DNA of 64,000 bases from Rhynchonema sp. JSB1_4 (taxonomy: Eukaryota; Nematoda; Chromadorea; Monhysterida; Xyalidae), in the NCBI GenBank assembly GCA_030248065.1, contig JASAMV010006656.1:1-64000 (forward strand), read 5' to 3'. Below are positions 36,359 to 48,075 of the stretch, piece after piece. The notes beneath the pieces were generated by a model. That model was not told the DNA's origin, made no database searches, and saw only the letters and a list, made by a program, of their open reading frames with translations. Each line of letters opens with the position of its first letter. The first letter of the stretch is position 1. A program made the translations under genes and the position numbers.

Positions 36359-37693
36359 TGTATAAAAAGTGCCATGAGCCGATGGATTGCCTATACATAT
36401 GTATAAACACGTGCACTCCGTTTTGGACACAATGGGATTGCAGATTCTCGTTGTTTTCAGTTGTTTGGAAAGCTGAGCATGAAAGTTTCTGAAGAAAGCT
36501 GTACAAATTTTGCATGCAAATTGTTTGCGCAAATAAAGATAAGCATGTTGTGCTTGACACACTGTTCTTGGAATTCTGCAACATCGAAAACATATAGAGA
36601 GTCGAAAACCTGTGTTCCCTGAGCAATGGGTCAACAAAAATCAACCATCCGAGCATGCGCTGAGGACCCAAACCCGCAAAAAAATAGGATCAGTTCTAAT
36701 CGAGAAAATGCGGGTTGCGGGCCGATTTGGCCCGCAACCCGCAATCCGCACGCTGCTATGTGAAGGACACTCTGCGTGCGGGTTGCGGGTTGCGGGCCGG
36801 GCTCGGCCCGCAATCCGCGACCCGCAACCCGCATTTCTTGTGTCTTCACAATGCACAGTGCGGGTTGCGGGCCACATCGGCCCGCAACCCGCAACCCGCA
36901 TGCATTGTGAAGGCCGCCTTACCCACGTGCCTTATATCATCATTCATGTAACATCAACCAACCTGCCGTCTACGTCTATGCTTGTGTATTGATGGCGATC
37001 GATAAATAATGCGCGCTTTCGATTTCCAACTTTCGGAGAGTCATTAATGTTTCAACGAGACTACAAATAGGGCCTAAAGAGTTGACAGAAACAATTCCAG
37101 CGCTTCTGTCTTCGCATAAAAAAGAAATCAACAAAAAAGAATATTTGTGGTCAAACGGACAGGCTGTGAGTGGTTTGTTCCCGGTATTTATGACACTTTT
37201 GTCAGTCAGACAGGCGCATACTGCAACACGCGGGTATGTCCCTCTGGCATGTCTGTCGCAAATGGTACCCACATACAGCTGTGTCGCACATAGTACTTAC
37301 AGTATGTTTTGATTTAGAAGCCTGGACCTTGGCCCAAAATGCATGTGGCATCTGTTGTGCAACTTTCACATAATCGACGCTAGATCAGTTCGCCACAGGT
37401 GCTGTGGACGTGATCCTGGTTCAGGCTGTCATTTGAGTAAAAATAAACACGTGGCCCAAAACGTACCTGGCCCAAAAGGTACATGGTCCGATATATAACA
37501 TCGCCCAAAAAGTACCTGGCCCAAAAAGTAACATGGCCCAAAAAGTACGGTGGCCCAAAAGGTTCGCTGGTCCAAAAAGAAGATACGGAACCCCAAAATT
37601 GGCATCTAAAGTTAAAAAATAATACATAAACCCCAAGCCCCAATACATAAATCCTAACCGAGCACATCACCAAACTGCGTTGACTTCGGCCGA

Positions 37694-39389
37694 TTACAGC
37701 CCGCTGCTTCTCCCGTTCGTTGTCGTTTTGTAACCGAATCTGCTCTCACCACCGTCACTTGCTGATCGCTGATCGACACGCGTGTCACTAATGATGAATC
37801 TGGAACTATAGTTTGTTTTCTTGTTGTTGTCACTGCAACATTCTGTGCCTGCAAGCTCTCGTCCATTTTACTTTGTTTTATTCTTCAATAGCACCCATCA
37901 CAACATGACACGACAAACTGTGATACACGTATGGTGACACTCGGCGAATAACTGCGAACAAAATTTTAGGTCCCCAATGCAAATCTGGTGCACATCTACC
38001 ATTTATCGATTCATTGTGTCATTCAAAAGACGGATGTCAAATCGTGTGGATACAAAGAGGACAGTAACGAGTGTTTTAAGCGAGTCACCACGAGACCCAG
38101 ACTGTACAGTGTGCACTTACCATTATTCTGCGCGGGATCATCCGGCGGTGGTGTTTGCGTGGTACTTCCCCTGTGCAACGGTTGTTGAGCTGTTGGTCTG
38201 TCCATCGCCAAATACGCATGTGTGTAGGATGGGGGTTGCATCGCCAGATAGCCGTTCGGGTTCGGTAGTAGACACGTGTCCGGACAGAATATGGCGTTGA
38301 AATTGTAGTAGCTGGAAATGGGTCAATGCATCAGAGACTGAATCATGCAGTGCAGTTCCGAGATCCGTCCCAGAAGTTTTGGCCCGCGCCAGGTCCTGAA
38401 TAAAGGTCCAGCCCGAAATCCGGAGGCCAACAAAACGTCCCTGAATTGTGAATACCTGGATAGCGAGTCCATAAACGATTGATTGACATAATATCGTTGA
38501 TCCGAACAGATGCGACACGTTTTGGGTGACTGGCGTTGCTCGCGCACTGGCAGCTCGGGGGCGGCGGTGCCTGGATGATTCGGATGGAACACGTTCGTAA
38601 TTTCACAATCACGAAAAAGGTTCGATCAAATAAGAGCGCAAATTGTGCAGGCTGTTTTTGATTGCCCGTTTAGATCTGCCTGCACGTCATCGTCAGTGCG
38701 ATGCACGAAATTTCACGCTCATATTCCATAAAACAGCGCATCCAGCAACTCAACAACTGCAAGCCTCCCCGTCACACAAAACGCACTTGTCTCCGGCAGA
38801 TGTTTCACGGATGCGGTGGGAGATGTGGACGCAGTAGTGGCCGAACTGCTCGTATTACCTCTTGGTCGTGTGGGTATGGGCAGATTGGGTGGTGGGGGGA
38901 GGTTGATGGTCTGTAAAAGGACTTGGCTAATTCATCCAGCCTTCCGCTAAAAAGGAATGACCAAAACTGGACCTCAGGATCACTGAGAAATGCATTGGTA
39001 AAGTACCGGTGTGACATTCACAAGTTCAATACATCTTTTACAAATGTTTTTTTTTATTTTTTTATATTTTTATTTGAGTTTTTGCACCTCAGTGTGTAAA
39101 TGTGTGACTTGCTTCATCAGAAAGTGCCATCTTTGGCTGAACTGCCCAGACTCACCGGCGGCAGTGTCGGCGCCACCCAGCTGGGCGGTGAAACATCAAT
39201 ATCGTTCAACAGAAAACTCGGCCGTGTGTGCGCACAAGTTGTCGTTGTTAGTGTGTCACCGACTGGTGGCCAATTCTGGTCGATCGGGGTTGAGCAAGCG
39301 TGTGGAGCGTTGAGAGCGCCTGTCAAAATATGATATAACAATAATAAATAAAATATGGATGCCGTGCGTGTGCATTGATTCAACAACGT

Positions 39390-39451
<62 letters not shown>

Positions 39452-42400
39452 CTCAGTTATAGAATGGGTTTTTTGCGCTGCTCACTCAAAGGCACCTCGA
39501 GCAAACAGATCTGCGACCAAAAAACACCCCCAAGTCATTTAATTAACCTCAAAAGTTGATCAAAATCTTCTCATTGCGTTGCACAGTTTGGATCAAGAGG
39601 TGAGGCACAAAAAGGGAAGGCATCAAATCCCCCACTACGGCACTAATATTCTATTTCTGCCAAACCAACCAATATTGTCCGGCATTAGTGTCATGTCGTT
39701 GGCAGGATCAAGACCGGGCGGTGCCTTGGGCGATGGCACATTACAACCGTGTTCGCTTGGACGGTAGATTCCTGAAACATTATGTAATCAACAGCCATGG
39801 TTAATTTGCACCATGTGAATAAAGCCACATCATAGTTTTTAAAAACTTAATAAACCGTTACAGACTCTGCTGATTCACAAGCGCAAATATTTTGTGCGTA
39901 CCGACATGATCGCCAGATTTATGTGGACATCCACAATGGCATTGTTTTGGATCGATATTCGCAAGCGGTGGACGCATCACATGATGTCGAGACATGGTGC
40001 CTGAATCACAAAGGCCGGTTAGTATACAACAGCTGAACATTAGTGCCGCGCGTTGACACACCTATAAGACCTTATTTTCACGTAACTAACGCCTGCGACA
40101 ACTATGGCACGACATTCTTGTGCAGCGGGCGCAACGAGTTGTGACGTTCACGTTAGCGTGCAAAGAAAAACCGAAACAACGCTCACACGCTGGGCACTAA
40201 TATTTTGAACGCACCATGAACAATATACGGTTTCGGTGATTGCTGTGAATTGGCTGGTGAGGCAGCAAAGGCACCGTTCTGGAATGCAGCGTCTTGGTCA
40301 TAGACAGATGCCAGGTCGGGCAGGCGTGCGCTGGTTGATGGCGTGTCCGGCGTTAGGACGGCTTGATTGCTGTGGAAAAAAGATAAATATATGGGTTTAT
40401 TCACTAAATGCTATTATGAAAATGTAGATAGACTATCTTGGTTGTGGTGGTATGACCGGGACCAGACATTATCCATTACTTTCAAGAACATTCACAAAAA
40501 ATTTAACAGATTAACAGCAGGTTGGTGACAAACTGTTGATCACCACCACAATAAGTTCCACCAAGACAGATTGCAAAAACCATCTATGGTTTGAAAAAAA
40601 GTCCCAAGAGCACAAACAAACCCGTAGATCAAGAGCGGCCGTCGATCAGGCGATGACGTCATGCTGAGATTATGCAACCCGGCACCAGTGGACACCGATT
40701 GATGTTGTTGCTTGAGTGGGGCACTGCCGGCATGTAGTGAGCCACGTTTGGCATAGCCATGCAAGGGCACAGGATCAATGCGCATAATGGTCGATTCGGG
40801 TAGACTGCATGGTCAAATAATAATTGTCAATTTTGCCTAACTTTGGTTGGTTGGGCCTAAATTTCCGAAGACGCAAGTCACCGATCCGGAACGGCAGCTT
40901 TATTTGCATTAATTTTTACTGAATCAGCAAACTGATTTTGTTCACTTATTTATTGTAGCTGCAGTTGTCGTACCGGCTGCGGGAATTCGATTAGTTTTAT
41001 TTAGAATGCGAGGGCCAAGCACATGACCATGGTGTGGTCACAGCTGATTACACATACAGCAGTTCGGAGCTTTATGCAGCAAGGTTCATAAGTCACTAAA
41101 CCAGTGCTGTACAGCACGTCAGAACCAGCGCGTCGTCGAGCTTACACACATGGCTCTAATATTCTAACGTTCGCACAAAAAACAACCAGCAGAAACTCAT
41201 ATAAACCCCAAAAGTCAAACTCTAACCTCAATTTCTTTGCGCGTCTCGCGAACAAACTCGTCGCAGCACTGACCAGTGCGTTTGATTCAGGCAGCACGGG
41301 CACCGAACCAGTGTGCGACACAACGGGCGATGGTTTGCTTGTTATTTGTGTCGACGAAACTGATGTGGCATTATTGTGTACATTCGTCAGTAACTCGCCA
41401 GTTTCGCTCATCCTTCGACTGCCTGCATTTCCGCTAGGTGACTGACCGCTGACGTGCTAAAAAATTACAATTTCAGATTATTAGTGCCGCGTGTATATGA
41501 GCACGGCGTTTTTTAGGGCTAATGGGCCCGGCACCAATATGTATACTGCATTTACGAAATTATTTCGGCGAATTGTTTGGTCGTCAACACCGCCAGACCA
41601 AAGTAGCCGCAAACGAGCGCGAGCAAATATTGCGTGACAACGGGCTGCGTTGAGCACCAGCATTGATGATGTGCGTTAACCACTTGAATATAAGCCAATC
41701 ATCTTGGTCAAACTAAAAGAACGCCTTCTAAATGAGCACGGAAACAAACAGCACACAACCCTCAATATAATGACTCATTGAACGCCGCACCATTATCACC
41801 CGAAATGTGTCAAATAACCTTATCTAACCAACCAATCACTCTAAATGGGCGTGTGAATTGTCTCACGTTTTTATGAGAGTCACGCTGATTCATAAACTAA
41901 CACCTGCCAGCTGCTAGTCTTAATGTTGCATTACACAATGTGCTGACATCTACGATGAAATGGAATTTCTGGTGCGAGCGCGGAGCACTAAGCTAATAGC
42001 ACACACATTCCACATCAATTGCACAGCCCTAAATTCCGGGGCGAGGTGCCAACCATCTTACGCATCTATTTTAGCCAGAGAAATACTCCAGCCTGCAACA
42101 ACGTGCAAAAAGCCCCACGGTGGTTACCACGCACAACGACAACGATGGGGAAATATGTTTCAATTCCCCCAATTCTATCCCAAGTAAGTTCCGAATAGGT
42201 CTTAAAGAAATTGCTGGAATTTGCAACCGCTACCCAATCCCAAAACCACCACATCAAACCAACCAAATTCAACTTTCCCTCCGCCGCCTTGAGGAACATG
42301 AAATGTATCTGATCCGATTGACTCGACAACAACATGTGCATGCCAGACTTGCGCGGTCCGGCCCGCTTGCCGGCGTCGAAACAGAACTTGTTGTGCAACG

Positions 42401-45400
42401 GACCGTATCGTCGCAGTTGGTCAATACGCCAACCACACAGCACGGTGGGGGGACAGTCGGATGCAAGGCAGAAACGGTGGTCCTGTAATTTTGTCAAGGG
42501 TGCGTTGGCTGGGATGAAAATTCGGTGAACTTTGATCGACGTCTCAAAATACTCTCCGAAGAGTTTGCGCCCAGAAGATTTTAGGTATTTTATATTTCTC
42601 TTTCTCGATACCTGGGTGCCAATAAATGCTTTTGAGTGCACGTGTACCACAAAACAACAGACACCATGATTCAGCATGTTGGCACTCTGTGGGTAAGTAA
42701 ACTAAGCAGCTTCTAAACGAGTGTTAAACACGCAAATTTGAGAAGAAGGTTGGTGTACAGGAAACTGGCTGGCGGCAAGCAGTGTTTGCAAAAGAGCTAA
42801 GCCTTGTTCAAACATGAGGCACTAATCACCGAAACTTAGGTACGTTGGCTTCAGTGAAAAAACAACTTGAATTGCAACGCAAACTGTGCGGAGCTAACCA
42901 CAATATGCAACATGACATTATTGTCTTTGTATGCGACAATGTCCGAGCTGGTAGGCGCATCATGCACACGCACTGTGAACGTGATACCTGGAGAATTGGA
43001 AAGAAACTCTGGTGTTTTGGTGAAAAGTACCGGAATGTTATGGGGAGTAAAATCAAAAAAGAAAATCATATTTACAACACTCGGTGCCTGCCAACGACAG
43101 TTACAGGAGGCTATGAATTGCACAACTTCTGCGCCTTGGACATTGCGTCATGTCATCTCTGATAAAAATAAAACATCTGTCTTACCATGACCCAAATAAT
43201 AGTGACACCAATGTTCCCATCTGAGAAATTCCCTGTGTGAATCGAAAGCCATATTGATCAGCCCGCTGGCGCACAGAATCGCCAACGTGTTGTTCTCCTC
43301 GCCAACGCGCACACCTGAATGGTACAAGAACCGAATAAGAAAAGAGAACAAAAAATATCTGATAACTTTTGCAACCAGCAAAGTCGGGCTCTACCGCCAC
43401 CGCGTCCGAGTGCGGTCAACGGGATGGATATGGCGATGTCTCGTTCGATACGCATTCACGTCAGCCTGGGGACGCCAGCCACGTCGCTAAATGGTGGTAC
43501 ACGGAAGTGACTGACAATCACCACCCCACCATCTGTTCTGGACTGTTGACAATATGGACTGATCCCAATATGCCTTCTGAGCCCGACATTTGCCGTTTGA
43601 CTAGGACGAGGATCAATGCATAATTTTCAGTTCTGTTAGCATGTCCTGTGATCTGTCCTGATGTCCGTGATCTTTCTCTCTCCTTGGCGCTTTTTGTAGC
43701 TTTTATTTGCTGTGGTTTTGTTGTAACCAGTGTTGTAACTATTTCTATCACCGTAATTGTCCCACCTGGTCTTGCAATTGTGCTTCTATCACTAATTTTC
43801 TGCATGGTTTTATGCGTCATTGAGAGCAATAAAACAAAACAAACAAACCAGCAAAGTCAAAAGAGCAGACCTTCACTTTGTTTCAATTCAACAGTTCAGG
43901 TTTCGGTTTGTGGATATTGGATTGGAGAGTCATGTTTTCCGGTCACTTATATTTTTGTTTGCACATGGGCCTGAGTTCACATTTTAGATTTAGACTTGGT
44001 ATCTGGTTTCGCAGTGACGACGTCCTCGAATGGAGCACAAGTCATTATTCAATTATCTCGCCTCAAATGGAGCGCAACACTGATCGATCCCACCAACACA
44101 TGTAATTTAGTAAATTTCTAACTTCGTTGCCTCACGCATTTTTACAGACGCAGGAAAACTCCCGTTCGAAGTCGAAGCAGGCAACAAGCTCAACACACAT
44201 TCAACAAGCCACGCAGCTGACACACACACAGCTCGTGTGACTGAAACATTCGAAACGCACACGAGCCTTACAAAACTCCAAAAAATCACACCATGATCAA
44301 GAGTGGGCACCCATAAAAGCTGTTGAAATGTGACGCGCGCCGTCAAATGGTTTTTTTACCCACGTGCCTTATATCATTATTCATGTAATATAAACCAACC
44401 TGCCGTCTACGTCTATGCTTGTATGTTTATGGCGATCGATAAATAATGCGCACTTTCGATTTCCAACTTTCGGAGAGTCATTAATGTTTCAACAAGACTA
44501 CAAATAGGGCCTAAAGAGTTGACAGAAACGGTGCATCTGACGTTCGCCGTTCATAACAAAGAAATCAACCAAGAAGAATGTTTGTAATCAAACGGACAGG
44601 CTGTGAGTGGTTTGTTACCCGTGCAACACGCGGGTATGCCCCTCTGGCATGTCTGTCGCAAATGGTACCCACATACAGCTGTGTCCCACATAGTACTTAC
44701 AGTATGTTTGATCTAGAAGCCTAGACCTTGGCCCAAAATGCATGTGGCATCTGTTGTGCAACTTTGACATAAATTCGACGCTAGATCAGTTCGCCACAGG
44801 TGCTGCGGACGTTATCCTGGTTCAGGCTGTATGAGTAAAAATAAACATCTGGCCCAAAAGTTACGGTACACCGTGGCCCAAAAACTACCTATGGCCTAAA
44901 ACGTACCTGGCCCAAAAGGTACATGGTCCGATATATAACATGGCCCAAAAAGTACGATGGCCCAAAAAACAACATGGTCAAAAAAGTACGGTGGCCCAAA
45001 AGGTTCACTGGCCCAAAAAGATACGGAACCCGGCCAAATACGGCCGTCTTCAGAAACGCACCCTGACATGCACAACACTAATATTCCAAATCTTCAATCA
45101 TAGTAAATTTCTAATTTCGTTGCCTCATGCTTTCTTACAGACGCAGGGCAACTCCCGTTCGAAGTCGAAGCAGGCAACAAGCTGGACACGCAGTATCATC
45201 TTATCACACGCAACAAAAATACAACTGAAACCGACCGGACTCCAGTCCATAATATCCGGCGATGTTCAGCATCTTTTTGCGATTGCCAACTTTTCGAGCC
45301 GATTTCTCGTTCTTATACACTGACAGCTGTGCCACGACCGCGTCACTGTCGCATAAGTCGGCTGATGTTTCACCATGATGTTGGTGTTGTTTAGTCGTTG

Positions 45401-45754
45401 TTCGTTTGTGCCAATTGGCCGCCAGATGCGTGTCGTGCTTGGCGCCCTGCTCGAGGCGCAGGAAACGTACTTTCCACTGAAATGGCAAGAAACGGATGTT
45501 CAGTTGGACTTGATGCTTTGCAAAGCAATCGAGACGCTCCAGTGAACCCCTCCCAACTTGGCTCTCGTGCAACCTTTGAGTTTGATCGCAGCACTACCGG
45601 TGAACTTTATGAAAACGGTGGATAAACCCACGATAATATAAAAACCAAAAAAACCACGAACATTTGTGTCGGCGGCCAATCGAAATTTAGCGGTTGCTTC
45701 AATCGATGTCTGTTGCGGCCAAGAAGTCGGTGCGTAGAATTCGTTGACAGACAT
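37694..45754 (-). CDS. DOK7: Dok-7-like PH-PTB docking protein
   Basis: The first five exons join in phase: 45754-45658, a 20 bp micro-exon 45593-45574, 45476-45236, 43314-43186 and 42553-42264 (259 aa). They give a PH domain (WKVRFLRLEQ, LSVYKNEKSARKVG, YYGLESG, NTLAILCASGLINMAFDSH) then an IRS-type PTB domain (VHRIFIP, LRRYGPLHNKFCFDAGKRAG, HMLLSSQSDQIHF). The order and wording follow vertebrate Dok-7, the cytoplasmic activator of the MuSK receptor kinase. The Ser/Pro-rich tail follows: 41422-41274, 40804-40622, 40369-40215, 40000-39902, 39771-39670, 39319-39156, 38910-38787, 38570-38456, 38395-38339, 38311-38121 and 37848-37694. From 40804 to 37694 every junction is phase-consistent, including CHCGC, CRICSDQRYY and FCPDTC cysteine pairs. 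Exons are missing around 41.4-42.2 kb and 40.8-41.3 kb. The TAA at 37694 may be the stop, or a GTAATC donor may lead to exons further downstream. Confidence 0.75.
39389..39452. repeat. (AAC)n microsatellite
   Basis: About 20 AAC/CAA units with one early interruption (AACGTAAC). It lies in an intron of the Dok-7-like gene. Confidence 0.95.
40036..40207. mobile_element. Miniature inverted-repeat element, TTAGTGCCGCG family
   Basis: The left end is ACATTAGTGCCGCGCG and the right end CGCTGGGCACTAATATTTT, matching the element at 10031-10193. It fills nearly the whole intron between exons 40369-40215 and 40000-39902, and its right end stops about 8 bp before the exon. Confidence 0.65.
44105..45194. 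mobile_element. Rearranged block: fold-back fragments plus transposon copy 4
   Basis: 44105-44272 is a left half of the GTTGCCTCATG fold-back family. It is joined directly to a 5'-truncated GGCCCAAAA transposon (about 44273-45032), then ~70 bp shared with the right flank of copy 2, then another fold-back left half (45103-45194). All of it sits in the intron between the Dok-7-like exons 45476-45236 and 43314-43186. The shared flank shows that the block was copied from, or together with, the locus at about 20 kb. Confidence 0.65.
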
Positions 45755-47454
45755 TTTGTGATGAAAATTGATCAGTCAGCCAAAATCACGATAATTGGTC
45801 GATACCGATACTAATGATTGCATGTTTTGGCATTGCATTTATGTAATAAATGGCATCAATCAGTCTGCAATAATACAGTCACAATGCCTAAATATAGTGA
45901 AAAGAGAAGACAGATGCAGCACATCGGTGGTGTGCGTATTAGTGGAGAATTGAAGCGTGCAGACGAAAAAGAAACAGTCGCACAAAACTCATGAACTGTT
46001 CAGCAGTCAGAACGGGGAGCAAAGCAAATTGTGAGACACGAGACTCACCACTGCTTATCTGGCATCAGAATTCTGACTTTAAAAACATCAATAGCTCACC
46101 GAATATCAGTGAACGCCGTCAGATTCGGCGAATATGCCGCGTGGAGATAAAACGCGAAAGAGAAACCCAACCAAGGTCCAATTGAGCATAACGGCAATGC
46201 ACAAAATGTTCGAATGAACTGCACGAAAAATAGCGCGTGGTGTAAATTCAAGTGTTTGGAAATGCAAACCGTAGACGGGTAACTGTACCCACATTCACGA
46301 ACACGTGGCCACTGCATGTGCATGCGCACGGTTTTGTGAGTGCAAAAACTTCACCAGCGGCTGTCTTGCCTGCAAGTGCAGTGAAACCGAACAAAATGTC
46401 ATGCGCGCTTGTGCACGCAGCGCAGTATTGTGATGTTAAGTCAATTCACCAGATTATTAGCGCCGTGTGCATAAATGCGAATGCACATTGCCAGCTGATG
46501 CTCTTTTATAATGTCAAGCATTACAAACCACAAACAGTGATGTGCTTATTACAAGCGACAGCAATATTCTGCACGTGCACAACGGCAGCGCACAAGCATT
46601 TTGTCAAAACATTCCTTGCACGAATGACAGATATGCAGCTCTACAGTTAGTTTGGTGGTAGACGTAGATGCGGTTAACCTTGTGAAACGCATCATTCCAT
46701 GTGTAACCGTTTTCAGAGCAATTTGTAGCTCAGAAAAATATCTGACAAACGTACACAACACTACATACGTATACAAGAGGGCAAGGCAAGCTGCAGAATG
46801 TGAGGGCATACCTACAGGTGTCGGTAACACAGGGTAGCGGTGTTGCTCCAGAATGTTATTTCAAATGGGCACCTCAGACAACGATGCTTATCTGAAAATT
46901 TCGAGATATTAGTACCGCGTGCAAGAATCATGCGATGCACCACAACAGCTTCATAAAGCTCTGCGAAACCTTATACGTGCGCAAAATAAAAAAAAGCAAC
47001 CAACTGTACTTGTGCTTACGGCACAGATATTCAGAACATTACTGTGTTCAAATCTGTTTACATTGGCATCACTGCCCGTCCCGCCGTCCATCATAAATGC
47101 GAACAGACGCCTCTGCCCAACGCAAATATTATGGAAAACACATGTTGCTAAAATTAGCTGGCGATGATCAAGCTGAAAGAGAGCGTGCTTGGCAATAAAT
47201 ACGAATACAAGACACCAAAATCCACAAAGGAAGAAAGCAAAGGACGAGGGTAACACAACAGTGCACACGCGGGTAGCACAGAAGGGTGTGATGAAAACAC
47301 AGGACAGCAGAGTCAAAAAATCAGAATCAAAATGGGAGACTGTGAATGTTTATTCCGCAAACGAAATGATAAACTCCAGACAACTGCTTGTCAAAACTTT
47401 TGCGCTTACAGTTGCAAAACAAACTTTTGTAATGCGCACAAATGTTCCGAGTGC
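45755..47454. other. Intergenic region, no gene seen
   Basis: This stretch separates the Dok-7-like start from the 3' end of the LDLa gene, both on the minus strand. It should contain the Dok-7-like promoter. Single TTAGYGCCGYGTG ends of a miniature family occur near 46446 and 46905. No exon or RNA gene is convincing. Confidence 0.4.
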
Positions 47455-48075
47455 CTAGCATCCCATTTCATCACTGTTATCGCCACAATCATCCACCCCA
47501 TCGCATCGCCGATTTGGATTCACGCATTTGGCACCGTTCACGCACGGAAACATGTCGTTGCCAAACCTATAACGAAATTTGATCAATTATTTGGCTGGAC
47601 TTTTATGCAGGAGTTACAAGAGGAAGCGATAAAATCGCCGATACAGCGCGGTGAGCTTGGGTTTGGCCAGAAAAAGACTTTAGCTCAATCAGTGCATCAA
47701 AAGTTTGATACAGGATCATCACAAATTTATGATTTATAATACAACCAACCGAAAACAGAACACCACGTGTTTGTTCTTTGGCGGATTGCATCGCACCTCG
47801 TCGGATCCGTCTTGGCAATCGATCTTGCCTGAATCATCAAGGGAATAAGTGGAATTGGAATTTTAGTGTGATACGCTTAAGCAAAGCAACAGTGCTACAA
47901 AGCACAAATATCGCTATCATTGACAACAAAAAATTGTCAGCACACAAACCATCACAGTACTGATCAGAACGAATGCATTTCTCCATGTGATTGCACAGCA
48001 ACTCTCCATCTTTGCAGTCCAACATCGGCTCAAACACCAGCGGTGCCCGCGTTTGGTTCGGCACGGACGGTTGGT
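47455..48075 (-). CDS. LDL-receptor class A repeat protein, 3' exons
   Basis: Three exons, 48075-47950, 47828-47762 and 47566-47455, join in phase (1, then 2) and end at TAG. They encode two LDLa modules. The first is [30 protein letters not shown], split by an intron within the calcium-binding part. The second is [30 protein letters not shown] and ends at the stop. Both have six cysteines and the D-x-S-D-E calcium cage, so they should fold and bind ligand extracellularly. The 5' part is not resolved: the first exon starts mid-frame and needs an upstream exon, presumably between 48.1 and 49.4 kb. The donor of the second exon (GT|GTTCTG) was chosen by phase and is the weakest join. Confidence 0.75.

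Larger units (their letters stand above)
31129..36395. mobile_element. Miniature element B, inverted copy of A, split by an LTR element
   Basis: The segments 31129-31382 and 36363-36395 together form the reverse complement of element A, including both TATAGGCAATCC ends. The LTR retrotransposon 31383-36358 interrupts it and duplicated TGTA (31379-31382 and 36359-36362). B starts only 21 bp after the TRIM-like element. Confidence 0.78.
28925..36918. mobile_element. PIF/Harbinger-like element (TTA duplication) hosting nested elements
   Basis: The ends GGCGGCCTTCACAATGCATG and CATGCATTGTGAAGGCCGCC are exact complements, and TTA is duplicated at 28922-28924 and 36919-36921. The uninterrupted site is seen in copy 2 at about 19660 (GGTTTTTACCCACGTG). 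Near each end are palindromic arrays of GCGGGTTGCGGG and its complement (28940-29110 and 36708-36900). Of the ~8 kb, only about 1.3 kb is original; the rest is later insertions. No transposase gene was recognised. Confidence 0.82.
27870..37592. mobile_element. GGCCCAAAA-ended transposon, copy 3, with nested insertions
   Basis: The outer ends are TTCCGTATCCTTTTGGACC near 27876 and AAGATACGGAACC near 37590, each next to GGCCCAAAAAGTACC-type units. Removing the insertion at 28925-36918 leaves ~1.7 kb that aligns with copy 2. This copy lies between predicted minus-strand exons at 37848-37694 and 27743 or 27028. It is therefore either intronic in one long gene or intergenic. Confidence 0.75.

Noticed and set aside
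37654..37866. Alternative frame (VSISDQQVTVVRADSVTKRQR) for the last Dok-7-like exon
   Set aside because: It is also open and phase-compatible through a different acceptor. I kept the upstream acceptor that ends at 37694, but the choice is not secure.
47332..47739. Plus-strand Cys-rich frame over the LDLa exon
   Set aside because: The minus strand encodes a canonical LDLa module with splice sites here; the plus-strand cysteines are a shadow.
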